DNA from: Floricoccus penangensis
Lineage (GTDB): Bacteria; Bacillota; Bacilli; Lactobacillales; Streptococcaceae
Length of the DNA: 64,000 nt
Reading direction: 5' to 3'
Assembly (NCBI RefSeq): GCF_001832885.1
Contig: NZ_MKIQ01000026.1
Span: 1 to 64,000 of the forward strand
Shown: in pieces, positions 44,681-54,950 of the stretch
Numbering within the stretch: position 1 is the stretch's first letter
How the letters are laid out: each line of letters opens with the position of its first letter
Notes under the pieces: model-generated
Seen by the model: the letters and a program-made list of their open reading frames with translations, nothing else
What the model was told of the DNA's origin: nothing
The model's database searches: none
Made by a program: the position numbers and the translations under genes

Positions 44681-45121
44681 AAAATATTCAGTTACAACTA
44701 AATCATCTTCTGAGAACTTAGTTCCCATCTCACGCGCTATATTTTCAAAAAATGCTTGATGGACTGAACGCCAATAATTTAATGATAAATCACCTTCGCC
44801 TTCAGCGTGGGCGATTTTTTCATCTATTTCCTTATAAGGCTGAATAATTACATCAGTATTTATAGCTATAACTATCGGTTTCCCAGCACCATCAGTAATC
44901 AAGTTAACATCTTTATTAGTTGGAAGCTTGTCTTTTTCATATGGGTAAGCTGGATGGTAGCTAGAAGTTGCCCACTTCTTACCCTCAACAACAAGTTTTA
45001 CGAGCTCATCAGGTAATCCACCAAAGGCCCAGACAGAGCGTGGATATTCCTTATATTCAGGATAAAGAGTATCAAAATCATCCCAAATATCTTTAATTAA
45101 CTTTTCCAGATTATTTTCCAT
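44660..45121 (-). CDS. ASCH-domain protein
   Basis: 153 residues, soluble. It contains SVWAFGGLPDELVKLVVEGKKWATSSYHP, typical of the ASCH fold, which is related to PUA RNA-binding domains, and later YWRSVHQAFFENIARE. Similar proteins are described as ASCH/DUF984 proteins of unknown role; some ASCH proteins are RNases or amidohydrolases. The key Lys-Trp-Ala and the WR pair are kept. GGAGA precedes the ATG. It is the last gene of the serine dehydratase operon, 15 bp after sdaAA, which hints at a metabolic link but does not show one. Confidence 0.82.
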   Translation of the reverse strand: MENNLEKLIKDIWDDFDTLYPEYKEYPRSVWAFGGLPDELVKLVVEGKKWATSSYHPAYPYEKDKLPTNKDVNLITDGAGKPIVIAINTDVIIQPYKEIDEKIAHAEGEGDLSLNYWRSVHQAFFENIAREMGTKFSEDDLVVTEYFKVLKVL

Positions 45122-45136
45122 AATAGTTTGTATCTC

Positions 45137-46015
45137 CTACTTATCAGAGCCGAAAATCTCTTCCATCAAACGTTCACCGGTAGGAGTCTTAGCAAGACCA
45201 CCCTCTGCTGTTTCTCGAAAAGCTGAAGGCATAGCAGTCCCAACTTGGTACATTGCTTGGATAACTTCATCTGTCGGAATTTTAGACTCAATTCCAGCTA
45301 GTGCCATATCGGCTGCAACAAAAGCAAAACTTGCACCCATAGCGTTTCTTTTAACACATGGAACTTCGACAAGTCCTGCAACTGGGTCACAAATTAATCC
45401 CAGTAAATTTTTAATGACAAAAGCAACTGCTTGGGAAGCTTGAAAGGCAGTTCCACCTGCAGCTTGAACAAGAGCAGCAGCAGCCATTGCGCTTGCTGAA
45501 CCAACTTCAGCTTGACAACCACCTTCTGCACCACTAATTGATGCATTGTTAGCAATGACAAGCCCAAAGGCTCCTGCAGTAAAAAGAAAATCTATTTGTT
45601 GCTCATGACTTAAATCAAGCTTATTACTAGCAGATTCAAGTACAGCAGGAACACAACCAGCAGAACCAGCGGTAGGAGTTGCACAAACAAGTCCCATCTT
45701 GGCATTAAGTTCATTAACAGCCATAGCATTTCGAACTGCACTTAAAATAGTAGAATCTGATAATCCTTTACCTGATTTTATATAGTTGTCCATTTTTAGA
45801 GCATCTCCACCAGTAAGTCCAGTGGCTGATTTTGTAGCAGTTAAGCCGTCAACGACAGAATTCATCATAACCTCAAGGTTATATTCCATCATTGATATTA
45901 TTTCTTCTCTTGTTCGACCAGTTATCTCTATCTCAGTAGCAATCATTAGCTCAGCAATATTGCCATTGTGATTTGTATTAGCTTGGTCGACAAGCTCTTC
46001 TATTGAATAAAACAT
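45137..46015 (-). CDS. sdaAA: L-serine ammonia-lyase, iron-sulfur-dependent, alpha subunit
   Basis: 292 residues, full length. With SdaAB it deaminates L-serine to pyruvate and ammonia using a [4Fe-4S] cluster. The cluster cysteines are visible: CATPTAGSAGCVPAV, EGGCQAEVGSASAMAAAA, and CDPVAGLVEVPC. It starts nine bases after sdaAB with a GGAGA site. Beta and alpha are separate genes, as in Bacillus and many lactic acid bacteria. The clustering with a HAD phosphatase upstream may link to serine made from phosphoserine, but that is an inference. Confidence 0.96.
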   Translation of the reverse strand: MFYSIEELVDQANTNHNGNIAELMIATEIEITGRTREEIISMMEYNLEVMMNSVVDGLTATKSATGLTGGDALKMDNYIKSGKGLSDSTILSAVRNAMAVNELNAKMGLVCATPTAGSAGCVPAVLESASNKLDLSHEQQIDFLFTAGAFGLVIANNASISGAEGGCQAEVGSASAMAAAALVQAAGGTAFQASQAVAFVIKNLLGLICDPVAGLVEVPCVKRNAMGASFAFVAADMALAGIESKIPTDEVIQAMYQVGTAMPSAFRETAEGGLAKTPTGERLMEEIFGSDK

Positions 46016-46023
46016 TATCTCTC

Positions 46024-46695
46024 CTAGTTGAAAAAGTTGACATTTAGTATATGTGGTAGGTTTCTAATGGCTTCCACAACATCTCCAATATCCTGTGAAT
46101 CAAGTTCAATAATTACGATTGCCTTTTCTCCAGCACTCTCACGAGTTAGGTTCATCTGTGCAATATTAATTTTCTTTTTCGAAAGAAGATCAGTGATATT
46201 TGCTACAACTCCTGGGACATCTTCATTTACAATGATTAATGTAGGAGTATTCATGCTTAGGGCAATGTCAAATCCATTTAGCTCTGTAACTTGGATGTTT
46301 CCCCCACCAATAGAAATTCCAGTAATTGACGTAGTTGAATTATCATTATGAATTACAATTTTCGCAGTATTAGGATGACTTGTTTTACCTTCGCGGTCGA
46401 TTACCCAAGAGACTTCCATACCTTGCTCGTGAGCAATTTTTAAAGATTCGGGAATGCGTTTGTTATCGGTATCCATCCCCAAAAGTCCAGCCACAAGTGC
46501 AATATCAGTACCGTGCCCTTTGTAGGTCTTGGCAAAACTTTGGTAAAGATGAATTTCCACCTCTTTTGGAGTTGTTCCAATGATCGATCTTACAATTCGG
46601 CCGATTCTTACAGCGCCAGCGGTGTGAGAAGAGCTAGGTCCAACCATGACGGGGCCAATGATATCAAATACACTTTTAAATTTTACGTTTTTCAT
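46024..46695 (-). CDS. sdaAB: L-serine ammonia-lyase, beta subunit
   Basis: 223 residues. The N-terminal part has the family opening FDIIGPVMVGPSSSHTAGAVR, where the Ser-Ser-Ser-His stretch contributes to substrate binding. The C-terminal 75 residues form an ACT domain (TLIIVNEDVPGVVANITDLL), which in this enzyme class binds serine as an allosteric ligand. The start is only three bases after the HAD gene stop, and GGAG is 13 bases upstream, so translation is probably coupled. It forms a heterodimer with SdaAA. Confidence 0.95.
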   Translation of the reverse strand: MKNVKFKSVFDIIGPVMVGPSSSHTAGAVRIGRIVRSIIGTTPKEVEIHLYQSFAKTYKGHGTDIALVAGLLGMDTDNKRIPESLKIAHEQGMEVSWVIDREGKTSHPNTAKIVIHNDNSTTSITGISIGGGNIQVTELNGFDIALSMNTPTLIIVNEDVPGVVANITDLLSKKKINIAQMNLTRESAGEKAIVIIELDSQDIGDVVEAIRNLPHILNVNFFN

Positions 46696-46698
46696 TAC

Positions 46699-47322
46699 TT
46701 AAAATAACTCCAATAATTCTTTCGGATTTTCAATGATAAAGTCCGCGCCGGCAGTCTTAAGCTCCTCATGGTCACCAAAACCATAAAGCACACCGACAGT
46801 CTTGACATTATTTTCTTGACCACCCACAATATCATAACTTCTATCGCCAATCATGACACTGTCTTCTTTACTTGCGCCAGCATTTTTCATGGCCTCAGCT
46901 AGAACCAAGGTTTTAGTAAATTTACCCTCACCACTTCCAGTAATTCCATCCACAAAGTCATTCATTTTAAAAGCCTCGAATGTCTTAATAGCTACAGGTT
47001 CATTTTTACTGGTTGCAACATAAACTTTTTTTCCAGCTTGGCGAAGCATTTTCATTGTTTCCAAGATTTGCGGATAAACTTCAGCTTCGAACATCCCTTG
47101 CTTACCATAGTATTCACGGTATGTTTTGACAGCAAGTTCTGCAAATTCCGAGTCTCCAAGTTTATTAAAAGTTGCCTCTAAACTTGGACCGATGAAAGAG
47201 GTCAAGGTAGCATCATCAGGTGTTTCCATTCCTAACTTATCAAATGTATATCTAAAGGCATTTTTTATTCCAGGTTCACTGTTTATAATTGTTCCATCTA
47301 AATCAAAAAAATAGTTTTTCAT
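46699..47322 (-). CDS. HAD-superfamily phosphatase, phosphoglycolate phosphatase-like
   Basis: 207 residues. HAD motif I is FFDLDGTI at residues 4-11. Motif II is VATSKNEP near 102, motif III the Lys of EGKFTKT near 132, and motif IV MIGDRSYDIVGG near 155. A helical cap domain is inserted between motifs I and II, giving subclass C1 as in Gph and PgmB. Possible substrates include phosphoglycolate and other small phosphates; the sequence does not decide. A good AAGGAG site precedes it. It heads the operon with sdaAB, sdaAA and ASCH genes. Confidence 0.9.
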   Translation of the reverse strand: MKNYFFDLDGTIINSEPGIKNAFRYTFDKLGMETPDDATLTSFIGPSLEATFNKLGDSEFAELAVKTYREYYGKQGMFEAEVYPQILETMKMLRQAGKKVYVATSKNEPVAIKTFEAFKMNDFVDGITGSGEGKFTKTLVLAEAMKNAGASKEDSVMIGDRSYDIVGGQENNVKTVGVLYGFGDHEELKTAGADFIIENPKELLELF

Positions 47323-47356
47323 ATGAGTATATCTCCTTTAATTAACTATAGAGTTA

Positions 47357-47385
47357 GTTTACATTCTTTTAACCTAATTGTAAAC
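47357..47385. promoter_or_regulatory. Inverted repeat GTTTACA-N15-TGTAAAC between the HAD operon and mnmA
   Basis: GTTTACA (47357-47363) and TGTAAAC (47379-47385) are perfect inverted repeats 22 bp apart. A third TTGTAAAC lies at about 47411-47418. It sits in a divergent promoter region, so it could be an operator for the serine dehydratase operon. Confidence 0.4.
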
Positions 47386-47426
47386 GTATTGGAAGGCGTA
47401 TGCTCTACTTTTGTAAACTCTCTTAT

Positions 47427-47454
47427 TTTACTAAATTCGCTTTTTTGTTATAAT
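47427..47454 (+). promoter_or_regulatory. mnmA promoter
   Basis: TTTACT (47427-47432), a 16-bp spacer and TATAAT (47449-47454). The leader of about 80 bases has AAGGAG at about 47500 that is too far from the mnmA start to serve it. Confidence 0.65.
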
Positions 47455-47512
47455 ATGTAAGCTTGCACCTTCAAATGCAAAGCGAATATATTAATGGTAA
47501 GGAGACCTTTAA

Positions 47513-48658
<1,146 letters not shown>

Positions 48659-48707
48659 ACTTGACCAGTTATTAAATTTGATATAAAATATCTATAAATA
48701 AAACAGT

Positions 48708-48770
48708 AGTCAAAGTACTGGATTATGTATGCTTTTTTGGTGCGTGCATGGTCCCTTACTTTGGCTTTTA
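48708..48770 (+). terminator. Two-tier hairpin after mnmA
   Basis: An outer stem, AGTCAAAGTA (48708-48717) with TACTTTGGCT (48757-48766), encloses an inner stem, ATGTATGC (48725-48732) with GCGTGCAT (48742-48749), whose loop is T-rich. G-U pairs indicate that the plus-strand RNA folds. TTTTAAATT follows, so it can end mnmA transcription. Confidence 0.55.
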
Positions 48771-48776
48771 AATTGT

Positions 48777-48890
48777 CTAGTCACTTGAAAATAGTTTAAT
48801 ACTTCGTTGCCATTAAAACTTACAAATTTATTTGTATTAGTTTTATGGACACTGTAATGAAGAGTAAGGCCTTATCTTGATGAACTATAG
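48777..48890 (+). repeat. Fold-back repeat element, diverged copy B'
   Basis: Begins CTAGTCACTTGAAAATAG and ends GATGAACTATAG, with TTACAAATTTATTTGTA at the centre. It follows copy A along its whole length but with many changes, mostly compensated on the other arm, so the fold-back shape is kept. It shares its end with copy B. Confidence 0.65.
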
Positions 48891-49004
48891 TTCTATCAGC
48901 GATTAGTCGCCTCGTCTTGCGATTTACACTAATAAGCTTGCTTATTTAAGTGTAATCGACAGCGTAATAAAATGCAGGTACTTCTATTTTAAAGCAACTA
49001 TAAA
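48884..49004 (+). repeat. Fold-back repeat element, copy B, just upstream of mnmG
   Basis: The core GCGATTTACACTAATAAGCTTGCTTATTTAAGTGTAATCGAC-type centre and the right end CTTCTATTTTAAAGCAACTATA match copies A and C closely; the left arm has drifted. It ends 13 bp before the mnmG start codon, so its sequence leads directly into the mnmG ribosome site (GGAG). Confidence 0.8.
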
Positions 49005-49016
49005 AATGGAGATGAA

Positions 49017-50903
49017 ATGACTTATAAATTTCAAGAAGAATTTGATGTAATTGTAGTTGGGGCAGGTCATGCTGGCTGTGAAGCGGCCCTTGCTTCTGCT
49101 AGAATGGGTTCAAAAACTCTTTTACTAACAATAAATTTAAATATGCTAGCTTTCATGCCTTGTAATCCCTCAATTGGTGGATCAGCAAAAGGTGTGGTAG
49201 TTCGTGAAATTGATGCACTTGGTGGGGAAATGGGTCGAAATATTGACAAGACTTACATCCAAATGAAGATGCTCAATACTGGTAAAGGTCCTGCTGTTCG
49301 TGCCCTTCGTGCCCAAGCAGATAAAGATCTTTATTCTGAAGAAATGAAACATACTATAGAAAGACAAGATAATCTTACTCTTCGCCAAGCCATGGTTGAT
49401 GAAATTTTAGTGGAGGATGATAAGGTTATTGGAGTTAAGACTGCAACAGGCACATATTATTCTGCCAAGGCAGTTGTCATCACAACAGGTACTGCTCTAC
49501 GTGGAGAAATCATAATCGGAGAGTTGAAATACTCTTCTGGTCCGAATAATTCTCTTGCCTCAGTGACTTTAGCAGATAATTTGCGTGATCTAGGTTTTGA
49601 AATTGGACGTTTTAAGACTGGTACACCACCACGTGTGAAGGCTTCGTCAATCGACTATGATAAGACTGAGATTCAACCAGGTGATGAAACACCTAACCAC
49701 TTTAGCTACTTGTCTAAAGATGCAGACTATCTTAAGGATCAAATCCCATGTTGGTTAACTTATACAAGTGAAAATAGCCATAAAATTATTCAAGATAATC
49801 TTTACCGTGCGCCAATGTTTTCAGGTATTGTAAAGGGTGTAGGTCCACGTTATTGCCCTTCAATTGAGGACAAAATTGTGCGTTTTGCTGACAAACCACG
49901 CCACCAACTATTCTTGGAACCAGAAGGGCGTAATACAGAAGAAGTATATGTACAAGGTCTATCAACAAGTCTACCTGAGGATGTTCAGTTTGATTTACTT
50001 CGTTCAATCCCAGGGCTTGAAAATGTGGAGATGATGCGTTCGGGTTATGCGATTGAGTATGATGTTGTCTTACCTCATCAACTTCGCCCAACCCTTGAAA
50101 CTAAGCTCGTGTCAGGACTATTTACTGCTGGACAAACTAATGGTACTTCTGGCTATGAAGAAGCAGGTGGTCAAGGGATTGTTGCAGGTATTAACGCCGC
50201 ACTGAAGGTACAAGGTAAACCAGAACTTATTTTAAAACGTAGTGATGCCTATATTGGTGTTATGATTGATGACTTGGTAACAAAAGGGACTTTGGAACCT
50301 TATCGTTTGTTGACTAGTCGTGCTGAATATCGTTTAATCCTTCGTCATGACAATGCTGACGTAAGATTAACTCCAATCGGCCGTGAAATTGGGCTTGTTG
50401 ATGATGAACGTTGGGATACTTATGAAATTAAACAGTATAAGTTCCAAAATGAAATGAAGCGTCTTGAAACGCTTAAGCTAAAACCTGTGGCTGAAACAAA
50501 TGCTAAGATTCAGGAGTATGGTTACAAACCACTTAAGGATGCAATGACTGCTGCTGAATTTTTAAGAAGACCTGAAATTAAATATAATGATCTACTTAAT
50601 TTTATTGATGAAGCTCCAGAAGAGCTTGATGATAAGATAATTGAGCAATTAGAAATTGAAATCAAGTATGAAGGTTATATCAAGAAAGCAATGGATCAAG
50701 TTGAAAAGATGCATCGTTTAGAGGCTAAGAAAATTCCTGCTAATATTGATTGGGATGCAATTGACTCTATTGCTACAGAAGCACGTCAAAAATTCAAGAA
50801 AATTAATCCGGAGACTATTGGTCAAGCTAGCCGTATTAGTGGTGTAAATCCAGCTGATATTAGTATTCTTATGGTATATCTTGAAGGAAGAAATAGAAGA
50901 TAA
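49017..50903 (+). CDS. mnmG: tRNA uridine-5-carboxymethylaminomethyl modification enzyme MnmG
   Basis: 628 residues. With MnmE it adds the aminomethyl-type group at C5 of U34. The FAD-binding [19 protein letters not shown] lies at residues 14-32. [29 protein letters not shown]-type TGTALRGEI, the catalytic-region FKTGTPPR and [11 protein letters not shown] are present. The C-terminal helical domain binds tRNA and MnmE. GGAG lies five bases before the ATG. A repeat element fills the upstream gap, and no clear promoter was seen, so transcription may come through the repeat. A UUCG-loop terminator follows. Confidence 0.97.
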   Translation: MTYKFQEEFDVIVVGAGHAGCEAALASARMGSKTLLLTINLNMLAFMPCNPSIGGSAKGVVVREIDALGGEMGRNIDKTYIQMKMLNTGKGPAVRALRAQADKDLYSEEMKHTIERQDNLTLRQAMVDEILVEDDKVIGVKTATGTYYSAKAVVITTGTALRGEIIIGELKYSSGPNNSLASVTLADNLRDLGFEIGRFKTGTPPRVKASSIDYDKTEIQPGDETPNHFSYLSKDADYLKDQIPCWLTYTSENSHKIIQDNLYRAPMFSGIVKGVGPRYCPSIEDKIVRFADKPRHQLFLEPEGRNTEEVYVQGLSTSLPEDVQFDLLRSIPGLENVEMMRSGYAIEYDVVLPHQLRPTLETKLVSGLFTAGQTNGTSGYEEAGGQGIVAGINAALKVQGKPELILKRSDAYIGVMIDDLVTKGTLEPYRLLTSRAEYRLILRHDNADVRLTPIGREIGLVDDERWDTYEIKQYKFQNEMKRLETLKLKPVAETNAKIQEYGYKPLKDAMTAAEFLRRPEIKYNDLLNFIDEAPEELDDKIIEQLEIEIKYEGYIKKAMDQVEKMHRLEAKKIPANIDWDAIDSIATEARQKFKKINPETIGQASRISGVNPADISILMVYLEGRNRR

Positions 50904-50914
50904 TAGTTATGTTT

Positions 50915-50942
50915 AGAAGAGACTTCGGTTTCTTCTTTTTCT
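50915..50942 (+). terminator. mnmG terminator with UUCG tetraloop
   Basis: AGAAGAGAC, TTCG, GTTTCTTCT and a T-rich run. A highly stable hairpin. Confidence 0.85.
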
Positions 50943-51027
50943 TTGCAAGCCATATCCTTAGCAAAGCTTTAACCGACTTTATTTTATAAGGAAAATATGG
51001 TAAAATAGCACGGACAGGAGTGTAAAT

Positions 51028-53019
51028 ATGAAACGTTTTTACAGACTATCGTCAATGACGATTTCTATACTTATGGGTATTCTCTTCCTCGTTGAGTGTA
51101 TAGTGGTTCGCGAATCGGAATCACGTATAAATTCGATGATAATTCTTTTCTTTTTAAATCTAGCAGTCTTATTTATTATTCTTTATCAAAAGAAAAGTTA
51201 TGAAGACCATACCGTTGATTTCATTAGAAATGCTAATGAACAGGCAGAAAATTCATTAAGTTCAACTTTGGAAAAAATGCCGATAGGGGTTATCAGATAT
51301 AAACCAGAAACATATGAAATTGAATGGTTTAATCCATATGTTGATTTGATTTTTGGTGAAACTGATAAAAATATAACTAGTGAACAGGTAAAAAAAATAG
51401 TTGAACAAGTTGAAGGTGGTACAAGTAGATATGTTACCTTGGAAAGCAAGCAGTACTCAATAAGACAAGACAAGGAAAAACATCTGCTTTACCTTCTTGA
51501 TGCTAGTGGAGAGTTTGATGCCAAACACTTGATGGCAAATAGTAGAGCAGTAATTGGAGCCTTATCTGTTGATAACTATGATGAAGCAACTGACTTAATT
51601 TCTGAAAGTGAACGTACAGCAATTAATAGTATAATCACTAATTCAATTGATTCTTTTTCTTCTAAGTACAAAGTTTTTACTCGTCGTGTTTCAAGTGACA
51701 GATATTATTTCTTCACTGACTATCAAACGCTTGAAAAACTAATGCAAGATAAATTTTCTTTCACAGAAGAATTCAAGAAAAAAGCTGAAGAAAGAAATGT
51801 GTCTTTAACTTATAGTATAGGTGTTGGATATGGGATTGATGATTTTCAATCAATTGGAAAAACAGCACTTAATAATCTTGAACTTGCTTTAGTTCGTGGT
51901 GGTGACCAAGTAGTTGTTAAAGAAAATGTTGACTCAGCTCAAATTCTTTATTTTGGTGGAAATTCTGCCAGCCGCTCACAACGTTCAAGAACAAGGGCGC
52001 GTGCCATTGCAACTGCCCTTAATACTATCATCTCAGAGAGCGAAAATGTTTTCGTAGTAGGTCATAAATTCCCTGATATGGACGCCTTAGGTGCAAGCGT
52101 TGCTATGAGACTTTTTGCTAATTTAGCTGGTAAAGAAGCATATGTCGTATACGACAAAAAACAGCTTTTACCTGATGTGCAAAGAGCAATTGCCAAACTT
52201 GATGAAGCTGATGATGGAAAAAAATATATAATTACAACCAATAGGGCCAAGGCAATAAGACGTGATAATTCACTTTTAATCATGGTTGACCATTCAAAGA
52301 CTAAAATAACTCTTAATGAAGAATTTTATAAGGCTTTTGATAAGGTTGTGGTCATTGACCATCATAGACGTGACGAGGATTTTCCAAATCATGCCATGTT
52401 AAGTTATATTGAGAGTGGTGCAAGTAGTGCAAGTGAGCTTGCAACCGAACTTCTTCAGTATCAAACCAGCAACTCTAAGAAAATGAATGGGGTAGAAGCG
52501 AGTGTAACCCTTGCAGGAATTTCTGTTGATACTAAGAGCTTCAGTAAAGGAGCGACTAGTCGAACATTTGAAGCTGCAAGTTTCTTACGTGGGCAAGGTG
52601 CTGATAGTAATCTTGTTAAAAATATGCTCGCCACAGACTTCAATGACTATAAGGCAGTGAATGAAATTATTCTCAATGCAGAATTTATTGAAAATAATGT
52701 TGTAATTGCTTGTGGCGATCCAGATAAAAAATATGACAGCGTGAAAACTGCTATAGCAGCTGAAACACTAGCTGATATGGCGAATATAAAGATGGCTTTT
52801 GGTATTGCTTATCACAAAAATGGCTATGTAGCTATTTCAGCTCGTAGTCGTGGTGATAATAACGTTCAAAAAGTTATGACAGCATTTGGAGGGGGAGGTC
52901 ATTTTAATAATGCCGCAGCCCAAGTTTACGAAAAATCAATCGAAGAAGTTAAGGCAGAACTTATTGCTGTGCTCAATGATGAGAAGCCTGTAGAAGAAGC
53001 ACAGGAAAATGTAGATTAA
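51028..53019 (+). CDS. gdpP: Cyclic-di-AMP phosphodiesterase GdpP
   Basis: 663 residues. Two N-terminal membrane spans (about 10-28 and 34-52), a PAS-like domain (about 80-150), a degenerate GGDEF domain (about 170-300) and a DHH/DHHA1 phosphodiesterase (about 335-650). The DHH metal motifs are FVVGHKFPDMDALG, VDHSKT and VIDHHRRDED. The DHHA1 end shows GGGGHFNNAAA. It hydrolyses c-di-AMP and so influences osmotic and wall homeostasis. It has its own extended -10 (TATGGTAAAAT) and leads rplI and dnaB, a common order in Lactobacillales. Confidence 0.96.
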   Translation: MKRFYRLSSMTISILMGILFLVECIVVRESESRINSMIILFFLNLAVLFIILYQKKSYEDHTVDFIRNANEQAENSLSSTLEKMPIGVIRYKPETYEIEWFNPYVDLIFGETDKNITSEQVKKIVEQVEGGTSRYVTLESKQYSIRQDKEKHLLYLLDASGEFDAKHLMANSRAVIGALSVDNYDEATDLISESERTAINSIITNSIDSFSSKYKVFTRRVSSDRYYFFTDYQTLEKLMQDKFSFTEEFKKKAEERNVSLTYSIGVGYGIDDFQSIGKTALNNLELALVRGGDQVVVKENVDSAQILYFGGNSASRSQRSRTRARAIATALNTIISESENVFVVGHKFPDMDALGASVAMRLFANLAGKEAYVVYDKKQLLPDVQRAIAKLDEADDGKKYIITTNRAKAIRRDNSLLIMVDHSKTKITLNEEFYKAFDKVVVIDHHRRDEDFPNHAMLSYIESGASSASELATELLQYQTSNSKKMNGVEASVTLAGISVDTKSFSKGATSRTFEAASFLRGQGADSNLVKNMLATDFNDYKAVNEIILNAEFIENNVVIACGDPDKKYDSVKTAIAAETLADMANIKMAFGIAYHKNGYVAISARSRGDNNVQKVMTAFGGGGHFNNAAAQVYEKSIEEVKAELIAVLNDEKPVEEAQENVD

Positions 53020-53078
53020 GTACTAAAAGTGTATCTTCAAAAATGATGTTGTCCATAGTTTTTAAGTAAATAAAAATA

Positions 53079-53094
53079 TATCACTCTAGTGATA
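53079..53094. other. Short perfect hairpin ahead of rplI
   Basis: TATCACT-CT-AGTGATA, 27 bp before the rplI start, without a T run. Possibly an mRNA processing or stability element in the gdpP-rplI-dnaB transcript. Confidence 0.45.
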
Positions 53095-53121
53095 AGTTTA
53101 AATGATAAAAAGGAGATAGAC

Positions 53122-53574
53122 ATGAAAGTAATATTTTTAGCAGACGTAAAAGGTAAAGGAAAGAAAGGTGAAGTAAAGGAAGTACCAACTGGTTACGCAC
53201 AAAATTTTCTAATCAAAAAGAATCTTGCTAAAGAAGCTACTAATGCAGCAGTTAGCGAACTTAACGGGCAAAAAAAAGCTCAAGCTAAATTAGATGCAGA
53301 AGTTCTTGCTGAAGCTAATTCTTTAAAAGAAGTTCTTGAAAAAGAAAATACAGTAGTTGAATTGAAAGAAAAAGTTGGTCAAGATGGGCGACTATTTGGA
53401 GCAATTAATTCTAAAAAAATTGCAGATGCTTTGAATGCCCAGTATGATGTTAAATTAGATAAACATAAAATTCAACTTGATAGTCCAATTAAATCATTAG
53501 GTGTAACCAAAGTACCTGTAAAATTACATAGAGATGTAACTGCAGTAGTTAGAGTACATGTCGGAGAAGCTTAA
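53122..53574 (+). CDS. rplI: 50S ribosomal protein L9
   Basis: 150 residues from the ATG at 53122, which has AAGGAG at the right distance; an upstream in-frame GTG at 53089 would add residues foreign to L9. The N-terminal domain ([20 protein letters not shown], then [13 protein letters not shown]) binds 23S rRNA. A long central helix (about 41-75) links it to the C-terminal domain. The stop codon overlaps the dnaB start by one base (TAATG). Confidence 0.97.
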   Translation: MKVIFLADVKGKGKKGEVKEVPTGYAQNFLIKKNLAKEATNAAVSELNGQKKAQAKLDAEVLAEANSLKEVLEKENTVVELKEKVGQDGRLFGAINSKKIADALNAQYDVKLDKHKIQLDSPIKSLGVTKVPVKLHRDVTAVVRVHVGEA

Positions 53575-54929
53575 TGGCTGAAATTGATATAATAAAAGCC
53601 CCACCACAAGACATTGAGGCTGAACAGGCCGTCTTGGGGGCAATTTTTCTGGATGCCGATAGGTTGATAGAGGTCAGAGAATTTATTGACACACCAGATT
53701 TCTATAAGTCTGCCCATCGAATAATTTTCTCTACAATGATTAAATTATCTGATGATAAAGAACCAATTGATGTTTTAACTGTCAGAAGTGCTCTTGAAAG
53801 TCAAGGTGATCTTGAGAGCATCGGAGGAATTTCTTACATCGCTGAGCTTGCAAGTATTGTTCCAACTAGTACTAATGCGGCCTACTATGCAAAAATCGTA
53901 GGAGAAAAATCGCTTTTACGAAATTTGATTAATAATTTAACAGCAAGTGTTGAAAAAGCATACGCTCAAGATGATAGTGCTGATAATATTTTAAGTGAAG
54001 CTGAAAAAGGTCTAGTAGATGTAGCTGAAAAGAAAAACCGCTCAGGATTTAAAAAAATATCAGATGTTTTGGATGCAAACTTTGAAGAAATTGATAGATT
54101 AAGTCAGCAAAGTGAACGTATAACTGGTATTGCAACGGGTTATACAGCCTTAGATGATTTAACTACAGGATTACATGAAGAAGAGTTAATAATTTTAGCA
54201 GCAAGACCTGCGGTTGGTAAAACAGCCTTTGCCCTAAACATTGCTCAAAATATCGGTACAAAATTAGATAAATCAGTAGCTATTTTTTCACTGGAAATGG
54301 GTGCCGAAAGTTTAGTTAACCGTATGATTGCAGCTGAGGGACGAATTGAATCCTATAATTTGCGTACAGGTAATTTAAGCAAAGAAGAGTGGGATAGTCT
54401 AACAATGGCTGTGGGAGTTCTATCTAATGCTGGAATATATATCGATGATACACCGGGTATAAAAATTACTGAAATTCGTGCTCGTTCGAGAAAATTAGCG
54501 CAAGAAACAGGAAATCTTGGTTTAATCCTTATTGATTACCTTCAACTTATTTCAGGTACTGGAAGAGAGAATAGACAACAAGAAGTTTCTGAAATCTCAA
54601 GACAGCTTAAGATTTTGGCAAAAGAGTTAAAAGTTCCAGTTATTGCACTTAGTCAGCTTTCACGTGGAGTTGAGCAAAGACAAGATAAGCGTCCTGTGCT
54701 TTCAGATATCCGTGAATCTGGATCAATTGAGCAGGATGCAGATATAGTAGCCTTTCTATATCGTGATGATTATTATGCACGTGAGGGAGAAGATGGCGAA
54801 GAGGTTGAAGAAGATAATACTGTTGAAGTTATCATTGAAAAAAACCGTAGTGGTGCGCGTGGAACAGTTAAACTAGCTTTTATTAAAGAATTTAATAAAT
54901 TTGTAAACCTTTCATTTATGGAAGAATAA
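53574..54929 (+). CDS. dnaB: Replicative DNA helicase DnaB
   Basis: 451 residues. This hexameric helicase (called DnaC in Bacillus) unwinds DNA ahead of the fork. The N-terminal domain (about 10-110, PPQDIEAEQAVLGAIF) is followed by a linker and the RecA-like ATPase domain. Walker A is ARPAVGKTAF, near residue 210, and Walker B ends in LILIDYLQL. IRESGSIEQDADIVAFLYRDDYY is a typical late motif. It begins inside the rplI stop codon. No intein is present. Confidence 0.97.
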   Translation: MAEIDIIKAPPQDIEAEQAVLGAIFLDADRLIEVREFIDTPDFYKSAHRIIFSTMIKLSDDKEPIDVLTVRSALESQGDLESIGGISYIAELASIVPTSTNAAYYAKIVGEKSLLRNLINNLTASVEKAYAQDDSADNILSEAEKGLVDVAEKKNRSGFKKISDVLDANFEEIDRLSQQSERITGIATGYTALDDLTTGLHEEELIILAARPAVGKTAFALNIAQNIGTKLDKSVAIFSLEMGAESLVNRMIAAEGRIESYNLRTGNLSKEEWDSLTMAVGVLSNAGIYIDDTPGIKITEIRARSRKLAQETGNLGLILIDYLQLISGTGRENRQQEVSEISRQLKILAKELKVPVIALSQLSRGVEQRQDKRPVLSDIRESGSIEQDADIVAFLYRDDYYAREGEDGEEVEEDNTVEVIIEKNRSGARGTVKLAFIKEFNKFVNLSFMEE

Positions 54930-54950
54930 TAGATAAGAAAGTAGGAATAT

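Noticed and set aside
47379..47394. Catabolite-responsive (cre) site near the serine dehydratase operon
   Set aside because: TGTAAACGTATTGG fits the first half of cre but fails at several positions in the second half.
49786..50091. 101-codon antisense frame inside mnmG
   Set aside because: Lies wholly in conserved mnmG coding sequence; the composition is that of a reversed frame.
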